This document shows, one piece after another, positions 7,667 to 15,594 of a stretch of DNA of 16,567 nt. The notes below the pieces were generated by a model. The model was not told the origin of the DNA and searched no databases. It worked only from the letters and a program-made list of their open reading frames with translations. The position numbers and the translations under genes are program-made. Positions within the stretch are counted from its first letter, which is position 1. The number at the start of each line of letters is the position of its first letter. The stretch lies in the NCBI GenBank assembly GCA_947441695.1, contig CANEUK010000007.1, positions 1 through 16,567 on the forward strand. Direction: 5' to 3'. The stretch is from Rickettsiales bacterium (GTDB taxonomy: Bacteria; Pseudomonadota; Alphaproteobacteria; Rickettsiales; UBA1997).

Positions 7667-8085
7667 TGCTATTTTGAATAAGGCGCAGATTTCTTTTGTT
7701 TATACTCAATCAAATTCAAAATTCGTTTGTTGAGTTTGATAAATTTTGAATTATTGCTCGCCGAACAAATCTATTGCGGATGCATTTGATTTGTTCGGTG
7801 AGCAATAATTAAACCAAACTACTCTTTCTTTTTCTTTCTAAAATCAAACTTTGCTTTCTAATTAATGCCACTTTCTTCGGACAAGAAGATAAACTCTTAG
7901 TTTGATATAACTTGGTTTGATTACTTTTTGCAGTAACGTTGACACAAGTAATCGTGTAAATCTTGTTTTTGTTGGTTGAGCAATTTTACAGAATGTCAGA
8001 TCAAATTTAAGCCATTACAAATTTTGAATCGAAGAATTTACGTAGACGTTTTTGCTTTATGCAAAACTAAAGATTGTTCGCGTTT
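7667..8085. other. Intergenic region between fusA and the convergent ankyrin gene
   Basis: No gene is seen. The left part holds the large palindromic element (7699-7810). The right part contains an 8-bp inverted repeat ATCAAACT/AGTTTGAT (7843-7850 with 7899-7906) and a 7-bp pair GATTACT/AGTAATC around 7919-7954. A short TTTTGC/GCAAAA hairpin lies near 8051-8066. None of these has the stem plus T-run form of a clean terminator, although both converging genes need one. Confidence 0.5.
7699..7810. repeat. Right copy of the palindromic element, with a 23-bp hairpin
   Basis: Arms 7749-7771 and 7788-7810 are inverted repeats of 23 bases with a single G/T-type mismatch; the 16-base loop 7772-7787 holds the TATTGCGGATGC core. 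A second inverted repeat, AATTCAAAATT (7713-7723) with AATTTTGAATT (7742-7752), is perfect over 11 bp and overlaps the left arm, so the two structures exclude each other. The left flank 7699-7717 and the 17-base core 7767-7783 recur at the other side of fusA (5347-5436), the core there in inverted orientation. The element begins about 30 bases after the fusA stop and could act as its 3' structure, though no T run follows. Confidence 0.8.
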
Positions 8086-11000
8086 TTAACGAAAAAGTGC
8101 AGAAGCCTTAGAATCCCTTGAATCTTCTGTTCTTTTTGTTTCTGTTTTTTCACGACTTTTTAATTTCAAAAAATTGATTATTGGTTCGTTTTTAGGATTT
8201 CTTTCGCTAAGAATCTCGTGCGCTTTTTTACCTCCTTGATATGTCAGGTCTGTTCTCGATCCCTTATCAACTAAATACCTAACCAAGCGAACATCATCGG
8301 AGTAATCGGCCGCAATCATTAAGGCGTCAAATCCGCTATGATTTTTAGCATTAACGTTAGCTCCTTTTTCAATCAGCTTATCAATTATCTTTTTTTTCAA
8401 TTCAAAATTAATCTGGTCGGATTTTTTGCTAACAACCAACATCAAAGCAGTGTTTCCGTTGTTATCTTTTGCATTAAAATCGAATATCTGATTAAAATTT
8501 TTCGTCTCCCTATTTTTTTCTTGATCGATTAAATCGCAAACAAGTTCTGGACGATATTCAATCGCATACATCAACGCGTTTCGTCCATTTATGTCGCCAA
8601 TATTAGGATTGGCGCCAGCATTTTTCAGATATTCTACATAACCCAATATATTTCTTTTTAAATCTTCAACCTCACTCTCGCTTTTTGGAATGACCCGCGA
8701 GCTTTTTATTAAAATCATTAGAGTTGTTTGACCGAAAGGAGGTATTTTTTCGTTAATTTTTTCCGCACTTTTTGGAATTGAACAAAGTAAAGTTTCAAGA
8801 AGTTGCGGTTTATTTTGGGCGGCAAACATAAATAAATTATAGCCATTTTCATTTCGAAGCCTTTGATTTGTTTTATTGCCCAAAAGCTGATTTAATTCTG
8901 ACCATGCTAGCAATATTTCAGATACCCCTTTTTCCGGATAATTTTTTATTGCGTCAAAAATATTATCCTTAGAGTCTTGAGCCTGATTTTTTGAAGCAAA
9001 AATAGTTGGAAGAATTCCGATTTTTTTATCATCTTTTTTAGATTCAGCTTCTTCAAGAAGTCTAATTATTTTTGATTGATTTTCTTCGTTATATCTAGCG
9101 ATTTTATGATCTTTAGCAAAATCAATGGCACGTTTGCCGTTAATATCTTTTGCATTTATTTCAGCTCCGTTTCCCAATAATATTTTCGCTATCTCTGGAC
9201 AAAAATTATTTCTAGCTGCGTGCATTAAAGGCGTGCGATCGTAAAAATCTTTTTGATTAACGTTGGCACCTCGATTTAATAAAGATTTGACTAACTTTTT
9301 ACCATTTTCATCTACGCTTTCTTCAACTGTCTGCATTAAAATAGATAATCCGTTTGCATCTTGAGAGTTAATGTTTTTGATAAGCCGCTCTATTTCGGCA
9401 CCAGATTTACCTTCTAAAGTTGGGTAAAGCTCTTGAATAATCGCATAAACTTTATGCGGATCACCACTCGAATCTTTAATATACCTTTCTACCAAAAGCA
9501 TCGAAACCGTTCTTTCCCTAGAATCGCGAGCCTGAAAATCTAGTTTATAATTCATTTCTTTCTTCGGTTCTTCCCTCAGTCCTTCTGCTTTGTCACATCT
9601 CATTAAAAAAGAAATTAATTCTGGCTGATGATTAGCGGCAAACATCAATGCGTTACAACCATTGATGTCAACATCGTTGATATCAGCTTTGTCCTCATAT
9701 AACAATTTCGTAATTAATCCAAGATTTTTATTTTTTACCGCTTCAATAACACTGCCTTTTAAAATTTCTTCTTTGCGCTTGGTTGATGGGCTGGATGAGG
9801 GGCGAAAATCTTTTAAACCTTCTTGTTCAGTTCTGTATCGGGATTTTTCTAGTTGCTGAATCAATATTATTTTTCTTACTTCAAGAACTGATTTAGAAGC
9901 TTCTTCAACCAAGTTTTTGATAGAATCCAAAACTTGCCCTTCCTCGCTTTTTGGGCTTGAAGCAGAAGGAGAATTTTCAAGAGCTTCTAATTCATTTTCA
10001 TTATACTTTGGGAAGTCGTCTTTTTTGGCTTTAGAAGCTTTTACGAGCTGTAAATTTCTTGTTACGAGATCAAGGCTAGAAATTTTATCAAGTTTTAGCG
10101 ATTCGTCATTCTTATCAATCCCCAATAAAAATCTGCTTAAAGGCAATATTTTATCGGTTATTGGCGAAATATTACGAAGCGCAAAATTGTAAATTGAATA
10201 ACCAAGAGCACTTTTGCCAGAGCTGTCTAATTCATCAATATTGGCTCCAGATCTTACTAAAAATTGAACTAAACGAGTCGAATTGTTCTCGTCAAAAACT
10301 GCTTGATTTTCAACATTTTCTAATTCGTTTTCGTAATCGATAATAAGATTAATTAGTTCTGGTTGGTTGGTTTTGTAGTTTTCGGCAAGAATTAGTGCGT
10401 TAGTTTCTTTGCCAGAATATTCAGAATAGTAATCAACACCAAAGCGTCCGCTTTCTATTAAACTTTTAACCAATGAAAAGTTGTTATTTGCCGCCGCTTC
10501 TAAAAAAGGTTCTTGGTCATTGGCAATTTTTTTACCTTCCGCTTCTAAAAAAGGTTTTTGGTCATTGGCAATTTCTGCACCTTCTGTTTTTTTTGGACTT
10601 TGCTTTGAAGCAAAAAGTTCTGAAAAATCTGAAAATATGTCTTTCGCTGGTTGTTTTTCCCCACCTTCTGTTTTTTTTGAACTTTGATTTGAATCAAAAA
10701 AAAGCGTATCTATTGGTTGAAAACCTTCTATTGAAAAAAGGCTTTTCATCCCTTGACTTGGAGAAGAAATTGCGGAAGAAAAATTAGTTGCAGCTTTTCC
10801 AATTGTTTCTCCTGCGCCTGAAAGTTTTCCAAAGATATTTTGCGGAGAAGAAGAGGTTTTTAGTGATTGAAAACCTTGTTCTAAAAAATTGATAGGGCCT
10901 TTTAGTGGTTGCAAACTTTCTTCTGAAGGGCTGCTTTTTTTAGCTTGAATTGAAGAAGGGTTAGAAGAAAAATCGAGCACAACTTCTTCATTGTTTTTTA

Positions 11001-11898
11001 AATCTTCAATGTTTTGCACTAAATTTTTTATCTCTTCAAAAGAATCTAAAATTTGGCTTGTCTGATTTTTTATTTCATTATCGATACTCCAAAAACCAAA
11101 CTTTCCAAAACTTTCAGCCAAATTTTCGGGGATGGTAATTTTGGAGCCAGCTTTTATCAAAAGTTGCGCAATTTCTGGATTTTTATTTATAATTGCAAAA
11201 TTCAGAGTATTAAATTGTTTTTCTTCGCAAATATTAACATCTGCTCCTTTGCTTATTAAAAATTCTACAATGTCTTTGTTATCGTTAAATGCGGCAAGAA
11301 TTAGCGGCGTGGTTTGGTGTTTATCGGGAATATCGATGTCGTATCTTGGCTTACTTTCTTTTAAAGTATCTTGATTAGTGGCATTCAAATCTTTAGTTCT
11401 TTTAAGAGCCAAAGTCTTTACTAGCTCTAAATTATTTATTTTAACCGCTTTAAAAAGAGCTGTTTCACCAACTTTGTCAGTAATAATATTGTGTAGATAA
11501 TCAACTTGAGCTTCTCGATAGAATTTCCAAAGGTCATTTAGAAATTTAACCGAATTGTTAGGGTTTTTTTCAATTGCAAGCATTAGCGCGGTTTTTCCAT
11601 CTTCATTAATCGCGTTAATTTCAAGATTATCATGTAATCGATTAAACAAAACACCCAATATATTGTTGCTGCCATTGCAAGCAACGTGCATAAGAGGCGT
11701 CCAACCGTTTTCGTCTCTGGCGTTAAAATCGGCTCCTTCTTTTATCAAATGTTTAAAATTTGATGCGATATCATTGCCGCTTTTGGCTAGTTCGAGCAAC
11801 TCTGAATTTTTATCTTCTTGATTTGTCTGGTTTGGTTTTGGGTTTGCTTGGGTTTTTGGTTTTAGACTAAAAAATGATAGGATTGGATTTTTGCTCAT
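8086..11898 (-). CDS. Very large ankyrin-repeat protein (putative host-interacting effector)
   Basis: A 1270-residue protein with no signal peptide or membrane segment. An N-terminal ankyrin cluster covers about residues 33-260, with units such as DENGWTPLMHVACNG, NEDGKTALMLAIEKN and HQTTPLILAAFNDNKDIVEFLISKGADVN. A Ser/Pro/Lys-rich linker (about 270-465) contains a 15-residue tandem duplication (about 439-468). A central part has degenerate units. A long C-terminal cluster (about 715-1250) includes RTPLMHAARNN, NGRNALMYAIEYRPELV and NGNTALMLVV. Many units carry NGxxALM...A at the helix start. Ankyrin repeats bind proteins, and in intracellular Alphaproteobacteria such proteins are often type IV secretion effectors; that role here is inference, as no secretion gene or assay is available. 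The ATG at 11898 has a good AGGA Shine-Dalgarno. It follows the FAD oxidoreductase gene by 133 bases and may be transcribed separately. Its C-terminus is charged (KTETKRTEDSRDSK), as in some type IV substrates. Confidence 0.9.
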   Translation of the reverse strand: MSKNPILSFFSLKPKTQANPKPNQTNQEDKNSELLELAKSGNDIASNFKHLIKEGADFNARDENGWTPLMHVACNGSNNILGVLFNRLHDNLEINAINEDGKTALMLAIEKNPNNSVKFLNDLWKFYREAQVDYLHNIITDKVGETALFKAVKINNLELVKTLALKRTKDLNATNQDTLKESKPRYDIDIPDKHQTTPLILAAFNDNKDIVEFLISKGADVNICEEKQFNTLNFAIINKNPEIAQLLIKAGSKITIPENLAESFGKFGFWSIDNEIKNQTSQILDSFEEIKNLVQNIEDLKNNEEVVLDFSSNPSSIQAKKSSPSEESLQPLKGPINFLEQGFQSLKTSSSPQNIFGKLSGAGETIGKAATNFSSAISSPSQGMKSLFSIEGFQPIDTLFFDSNQSSKKTEGGEKQPAKDIFSDFSELFASKQSPKKTEGAEIANDQKPFLEAEGKKIANDQEPFLEAAANNNFSLVKSLIESGRFGVDYYSEYSGKETNALILAENYKTNQPELINLIIDYENELENVENQAVFDENNSTRLVQFLVRSGANIDELDSSGKSALGYSIYNFALRNISPITDKILPLSRFLLGIDKNDESLKLDKISSLDLVTRNLQLVKASKAKKDDFPKYNENELEALENSPSASSPKSEEGQVLDSIKNLVEEASKSVLEVRKIILIQQLEKSRYRTEQEGLKDFRPSSSPSTKRKEEILKGSVIEAVKNKNLGLITKLLYEDKADINDVDINGCNALMFAANHQPELISFLMRCDKAEGLREEPKKEMNYKLDFQARDSRERTVSMLLVERYIKDSSGDPHKVYAIIQELYPTLEGKSGAEIERLIKNINSQDANGLSILMQTVEESVDENGKKLVKSLLNRGANVNQKDFYDRTPLMHAARNNFCPEIAKILLGNGAEINAKDINGKRAIDFAKDHKIARYNEENQSKIIRLLEEAESKKDDKKIGILPTIFASKNQAQDSKDNIFDAIKNYPEKGVSEILLAWSELNQLLGNKTNQRLRNENGYNLFMFAAQNKPQLLETLLCSIPKSAEKINEKIPPFGQTTLMILIKSSRVIPKSESEVEDLKRNILGYVEYLKNAGANPNIGDINGRNALMYAIEYRPELVCDLIDQEKNRETKNFNQIFDFNAKDNNGNTALMLVVSKKSDQINFELKKKIIDKLIEKGANVNAKNHSGFDALMIAADYSDDVRLVRYLVDKGSRTDLTYQGGKKAHEILSERNPKNEPIINFLKLKSREKTETKRTEDSRDSKASALFR
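10496..10585 (-). repeat. 45-bp tandem duplication inside the ankyrin gene
   Basis: Two adjacent 45-base units (10496-10540 and 10541-10585) agree over most of their length; the differences cluster in the last 15 bases. They encode the repeated peptide IANDQ(K/E)PFLEA in the linker of the ankyrin protein. A second imperfect duplication lies beside it: the segment at 10578-10617 resembles 10662-10701, 84 bases away, and encodes SKQSPKKTEGA versus SNQSSKKTEGG. All lengths are multiples of three, so the frame is kept. Confidence 0.9.
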
Positions 11899-11932
11899 AA
11901 ATTCCTGCCTCGTAGTTGGTTAAAAAAAGAAG

Positions 11933-12017
11933 AATATTTTTGCGCTTAAGAACCCAAAGGGTAAATTTTTAAGATTTTCCACTTAAAAAAACGCCTTTTA
12001 AAAAAAGCAAAAATATT
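11933..12017. repeat. 11-bp inverted repeat enclosing smaller hairpins, between FAD gene and ankyrin gene
   Basis: AATATTTTTGC (11933-11943) and GCAAAAATATT (12007-12017) are perfect inverted repeats 63 bases apart. Inside lie a small ACCC/GGGT hairpin around 11952-11962 and flanking CTTAA/TTAAG. On the minus strand the structure begins about 15 bases after the FAD gene stop and ends next to a run of seven T before the ankyrin gene start. It may be a large terminator or leader structure for the ankyrin gene. Confidence 0.4.
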
Positions 12018-12031
12018 TTTTCTTACTCAAC

Positions 12032-13015
12032 TTAAGATAGTAATGGTTTTATTTTGTCAACCAAATTCATTGAGCTGATGAAAGCGCTTTCAATTCGACC
12101 GTGAATTAACCAATCACCACAGGTTGCAAGTTTATTGACTTTGTCGACCAAAGATTCGTCGCCTTTTTGTTTTGAAATATTGGCGTAACGCCAGCGGTGA
12201 ATATTAGCGTGAATTGCCTCGTTTGCGTTAAACCCAATTATCTGACTAAGTTCGCTAATTAGCTCCGATTTCAAGCAATCCAAATCATTTTCCATATTTT
12301 CTTCGGCCCAAGAATTTGTCGAGTGAACAACCAAGCAATTTTTGCTAATTCTTTGAGGTTTGCTGCTATCAAGCGAAATCCAGCTAATTTTAGAATTTCG
12401 AACCAAAGCCGCTTGCCAAGAAATCTCTAGCGGTTTTTCAAAAGCCAACATCAAAGAAAAACAGCCCGTCATTTTAATATTTTTTACTTGTTGCAAATGG
12501 CAAAAACATTCTGGAATCAAATCAGCCGTTTGTTTGGCGGGCGCGGTAGAAATTACCCAGTCAAATTCTCCCAAGCTTTGATTTTCTAAATCAAAAAGCT
12601 GCCACTGATTATTTTTTTTAACGATATTTTTAACCTGAACTTGGCTTTTAACGTCAATATCGGTTGCCAAATATTTGCACAAATTATTCATTTTTGGCGT
12701 GCCAACAAAGTGAGGATTTTCTTTTGACCACTTAGTTCGATGAACAATTTTGTTAGAATCAATTTCGCAAAAATCAGCGTCCCAACGCGAAATAATTTTT
12801 TGTTCTTCAAGTGGCTGCAAAAAATTTTTGAAAGCTGTGGTTTTAACAAAAAAATGCTGGCTTCCGTGATCAAACTGATAATTGTCAATTGATCTTGTAG
12901 CCATTCTGCCGCCAACTCCACGGGCTTTTTCAAAAACTGTAATTTTAGCAAGTTTGGTCAATTCGCGCGCCACAACTAAACCAGAAATTCCAGCTCCAAT
13001 TATTGCTATTTTCAT
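12032..13015 (-). CDS. FAD-dependent amine oxidoreductase, bacterial renalase-like (COG3380 type)
   Basis: A 327-residue protein. The N-terminal Rossmann motif IIGAGISGL (GxGxxG at 7-12) is followed by an acidic residue at the end of the second strand (Glu29) and by GVGGRMATR (33-41), the second FAD motif of the amine-oxidase/renalase group. FDHGSQHFF follows near residue 50. The C-terminal ATCGDWLIHGRIESAFISSM is the conserved FAD-contacting end of this family. The substrate in bacteria is usually unknown; some relatives oxidise dihydropyridine forms of NAD(P)H. It is the third gene of an apparent operon rsmE - tlpA - this gene, 47 bases after tlpA. No Shine-Dalgarno is visible before the ATG at 13015. 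No membrane segment or signal peptide is seen, so it is probably cytosolic. Confidence 0.85.
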   Translation of the reverse strand: MKIAIIGAGISGLVVARELTKLAKITVFEKARGVGGRMATRSIDNYQFDHGSQHFFVKTTAFKNFLQPLEEQKIISRWDADFCEIDSNKIVHRTKWSKENPHFVGTPKMNNLCKYLATDIDVKSQVQVKNIVKKNNQWQLFDLENQSLGEFDWVISTAPAKQTADLIPECFCHLQQVKNIKMTGCFSLMLAFEKPLEISWQAALVRNSKISWISLDSSKPQRISKNCLVVHSTNSWAEENMENDLDCLKSELISELSQIIGFNANEAIHANIHRWRYANISKQKGDESLVDKVNKLATCGDWLIHGRIESAFISSMNLVDKIKPLLS

Positions 13016-13062
13016 TTTTTTTAAAGTTTGAGAAATTTTTAACTAAAGACAGGCTCTAATAC

Positions 13063-13551
13063 TTAATTCAAAAGATTTTCAATTGACTCTTCAAAATCTT
13101 TTTTTTCAATTTCTTGGTCGGTTGCAATTATTTTGGTTATCAAGTTTCCTTTTTGGTCAATAACATAAGAAGTCGGAACCAAATTTGGCTCGCCAAAAGA
13201 ATTTTCTAACTCATCAAAAAGCATCGCGTTTGGATATTTTTTGCCTTCAACAATATTTAAAACCTTGTTCAAATCTCTTTTTTCGTCGATACTAACGCCA
13301 ATAATTTCAAGACCTCGAGATTGATATTTGGCGTAAATTTTATCCAAAATTAGCAATTCTTTACGACAATTAACGCACCATTGCGCCCAAAAATTTATGA
13401 TAACAATTTTGCCTTTTTGCTTTGATAAATCGAAGATTTCTTTATCAAGTTTTTTGATAATTAATTTTGGAGCTTCAGCCGCTTTGCAATTGATTGAAAA
13501 CAACAAAAATCCAACAAAAAAAATTTGAAATAATTTTATTTTTTTTAGCAC
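13063..13551 (-). CDS. TlpA/ResA-like periplasmic thiol-disulfide oxidoreductase
   Basis: A 162-residue protein. An N-terminal signal or anchor (hydrophobic residues about 7-20) precedes a thioredoxin fold with NFWAQWCVNC (53-62; Cys59 and Cys62) and the cis-Pro motif NLVPTSYVID. INFWAxWC, GVSIDE and the VPTSYVID strand are typical of TlpA-like reductases, which keep periplasmic proteins reduced, for instance for cytochrome maturation. Cys22 right after the hydrophobic segment could be a lipobox cysteine, but the preceding residues (SIN) fit poorly. The start codon is GTG at 13551, directly abutting the rsmE stop TAG with no gap; an AGGAG lies eight bases upstream, inside the end of rsmE. This strongly supports both the start and translational coupling. 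It is the second thioredoxin-family gene in the window. Confidence 0.88.
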   Translation of the reverse strand: MLKKIKLFQIFFVGFLLFSINCKAAEAPKLIIKKLDKEIFDLSKQKGKIVIINFWAQWCVNCRKELLILDKIYAKYQSRGLEIIGVSIDEKRDLNKVLNIVEGKKYPNAMLFDELENSFGEPNLVPTSYVIDQKGNLITKIIATDQEIEKKDFEESIENLLN

Positions 13552-14322
13552 CTAAAAATCTCCTAAAAATTCTTGAACCAAAGTTATCGCCGAAATAATT
13601 GCGGTGTCAGAGCGCAAGATTCTTGGCCCTAACGAAATTGCAAAAATATTTTTTAAGGCGCGCATTTTTTCAAACTCTTCTGGGCAAAATCCGCCTTCGG
13701 GTCCAACCAAAATCACAATTTCTTTTTGCTCAACTTTTTCTTCAGATTTTTGCTCCGATTTTTTATTCACATTGATTTTTTGCAAAACTTCGCTGGCTTT
13801 TTTGCCGCCATGCGACTCGTCGCACAGAATAAATATCTTATTTTTTGCCTCTGATTCACTCAAAAACTTTATCAATTTTTTTGGCGGCAAAATTTGCGGA
13901 AAATCATTTCTTTCACATTGTTCGCAAGCTTCTTTGATATTTGCCTTAAAACGCTCAAAATTAATTTTATCAACAATTGTGCGATTGGTAAAAATTGCCT
14001 GAAAGCTTGCTACGCCAAGTTCGGTAGCTTTTGCGGCAATAAAGTCGATGCGCGCATTTTTAACTGGCGCAAAAGCCAAAGTTATGTTGGCAACTTTTTT
14101 TAAGTCAGATTTTTTTTCAATAATTTTGGCGTGTAAAAACTTTTTTTCTAAAGCAAAAATTTTTGCCACAAACTCGCCATCAACGCCGTTGAAAACCAAA
14201 ATTTCGTCTCCAATTTTTTGACGCATTACTTTGGTTAAATATTCAAAATCGCTGCCAAAAACTTTTATTTGCAAGTCTAAATTTAAGTTTTTTTCTTCGA
14301 TAAAAAGTCTGATTTTTTTCAT
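13552..14322 (-). CDS. rsmE: 16S rRNA m3U1498 methyltransferase
   Basis: A 256-residue protein of the SPOUT-type RsmE family. An N-terminal PUA-like part (SDFEYLTKVMRQKIGDEI) is followed by the conserved KATELGV, FTNRT, ACEQCERNDFPQI, ILVGPEGGFCPEEF and SLGPRILRSDTAII motifs that form the trefoil-knot S-adenosylmethionine site. It methylates U1498 (E. coli numbering) of 16S rRNA in the small subunit. A Lys/Glu/Ser-rich insert (about residues 184-200) just before the GPEGG motif is a local peculiarity. It is the first gene of the rsmE - tlpA - FAD oxidoreductase operon and diverges from pstC across 71 bases, where promoters for both should lie; no perfect hexamers stand out. The ATG at 14322 has no visible Shine-Dalgarno. 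Confidence 0.93.
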   Translation of the reverse strand: MKKIRLFIEEKNLNLDLQIKVFGSDFEYLTKVMRQKIGDEILVFNGVDGEFVAKIFALEKKFLHAKIIEKKSDLKKVANITLAFAPVKNARIDFIAAKATELGVASFQAIFTNRTIVDKINFERFKANIKEACEQCERNDFPQILPPKKLIKFLSESEAKNKIFILCDESHGGKKASEVLQKINVNKKSEQKSEEKVEQKEIVILVGPEGGFCPEEFEKMRALKNIFAISLGPRILRSDTAIISAITLVQEFLGDF

Positions 14323-14393
14323 AAGTTGATTTAAAAACTAATGCGAACAAAATTGTTTAAAACTCCTTGATTTAAGTTATTTCAAACTCGCTC

Positions 14394-15593
14394 ATGAATT
14401 TTCTAATTTTTGCTCTGATTCTAGTTGTTGGATTGTCTTTTTTGCTTAATAAAAATATCAAAAATTTTCGCAATTTTTCACAAAATAATTCTGAAAAAAA
14501 GCTGCGTTTTGCTTCGTTGCCAATTCATCACGTTTATTGCTTTGTTTTGTGGTCGATAATTTTTTCAATCGTAATTCTTTTATCGTCATTTTCTATTACG
14601 ATAAAATATTTTTTGGTTTTGGTATTTTTAAGCGGAATTTTCTTTTTGGTCAAAATTTTTTCTCATAAAAATTTCAACTCAAAAAAACATATCGAAAAAG
14701 CCGGAAGCCTTATTTTATTTGCTACCGCGGCTATTGGAATTTTAATTACCGTAATTATCACCGCCTCAATTTTGTTTGAAGCTTTGCGCTTTTTTAAGTT
14801 TGTAAATCCCTTTGATTTTTTATTTGGCACCACGTGGAACCCCCAAAGCGCAACCACCGCCGAACAATCAGTTGGAAAGGGTTCTTTTGGTATTGTGCCA
14901 GTTTTTCTTGGAACTTTGCTAATCACGCTAATTGCCATGATTGTTGCGGTGCCAATTGGAATTATGGCGGCAGTTTATTTGTGTCTTTACGCCAAAAGCA
15001 AAACCCGCGATTATCTTAAGCCGATTTTAGAAATTTTGGCGGGCGTTCCCACGGTTGTTTATGGATATTTTGCAGTAATTACGGTGGCACCGTTTTTTAA
15101 AAATTTATTTGCCTTTTTTGGTTTAGAAATTGCCTCGGAAAGTGCTTTGGCGGCTGGTTTTGTAATGGGTGTGATGATTATTCCTTTTGTGCTTTCGCTA
15201 ACTGACGACGCGCTAAATTCGGTGCCACAAAGCCTAAAAGACGGCGCGCTGGCTTTGGGCAGCACCAAATCAGAAATGATTAAAAAAGTGGTTTTGCCCT
15301 CCGCCATGCCATCAATTGTTGGCGCTGTAATTTTGGCGGTGTCGCGCGCCATTGGCGAAACCATGATTGTAGTTATGGCGGCTGGTTTGGTTGCCAAACT
15401 AACTTTTAATCCTCTTGATTCGGTCACAACCGCCACCGCCCAAATTGTTACACTTTTGGTTGGCGATCAAGAATTTAACAGCCCCAAAACCCTTGCCGCC
15501 TTTGCGCTGGCTTTAACCCTGTTTGTTTTTACTTTTATTTTTAACGTGGTGGCGCTGGTGGTAATTAAAAATTACAAGAAAAAATTTGGGTAA
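14394..15593 (+). CDS. pstC: Phosphate ABC transporter permease PstC
   Basis: A 399-residue inner-membrane protein. The core (about 100-399) has the six-helix permease layout with SFGIVPVFLGTLLIT, the LAGVPTVVYGYFAV segment (215-228), the ATPase-contacting EAA-type loop DGALALGSTKSEMIKK (283-298) and LPSAMPSIVGAVILAVSRAIGET. Together with PstA, PstB and PstS it imports phosphate. The roughly 100-residue N-terminal extension with extra hydrophobic segments (3-18, 48-66, 70-88) makes it longer than E. coli PstC (about 320), as in other alphaproteobacterial PstC proteins. pstA would be expected next; instead an unrelated AlbA/Schlafen-like gene starts one base after the stop. No pstS, pstA or pstB is in the window, so the transporter may be encoded elsewhere in part or may be broken. 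Confidence 0.94.
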   Translation: MNFLIFALILVVGLSFLLNKNIKNFRNFSQNNSEKKLRFASLPIHHVYCFVLWSIIFSIVILLSSFSITIKYFLVLVFLSGIFFLVKIFSHKNFNSKKHIEKAGSLILFATAAIGILITVIITASILFEALRFFKFVNPFDFLFGTTWNPQSATTAEQSVGKGSFGIVPVFLGTLLITLIAMIVAVPIGIMAAVYLCLYAKSKTRDYLKPILEILAGVPTVVYGYFAVITVAPFFKNLFAFFGLEIASESALAAGFVMGVMIIPFVLSLTDDALNSVPQSLKDGALALGSTKSEMIKKVVLPSAMPSIVGAVILAVSRAIGETMIVVMAAGLVAKLTFNPLDSVTTATAQIVTLLVGDQEFNSPKTLAAFALALTLFVFTFIFNVVALVVIKNYKKKFG

Positions 15594-15594
15594 A

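Noticed and set aside
7660..7670. Use of an alternative genetic code
   Set aside because: TGA ends fusA exactly at the family C-terminus, and no gene needs TGA as a sense codon.
10496..10585. Direct repeats as a possible CRISPR array
   Set aside because: There are only two adjacent units, with no spacers, in frame inside a coding sequence, and no cas gene is nearby.
10473..10787. Open plus-strand frames opposite the ankyrin gene linker
   Set aside because: They are Leu/Phe/Ser-rich, low-complexity complements of the repeated Lys/Glu-rich coding sequence, without start signals or family motifs.
14663..15436. Minus-strand open frames opposite pstC
   Set aside because: They follow from the codon bias of a membrane protein on the other strand and show no family features, whereas pstC is unmistakable.
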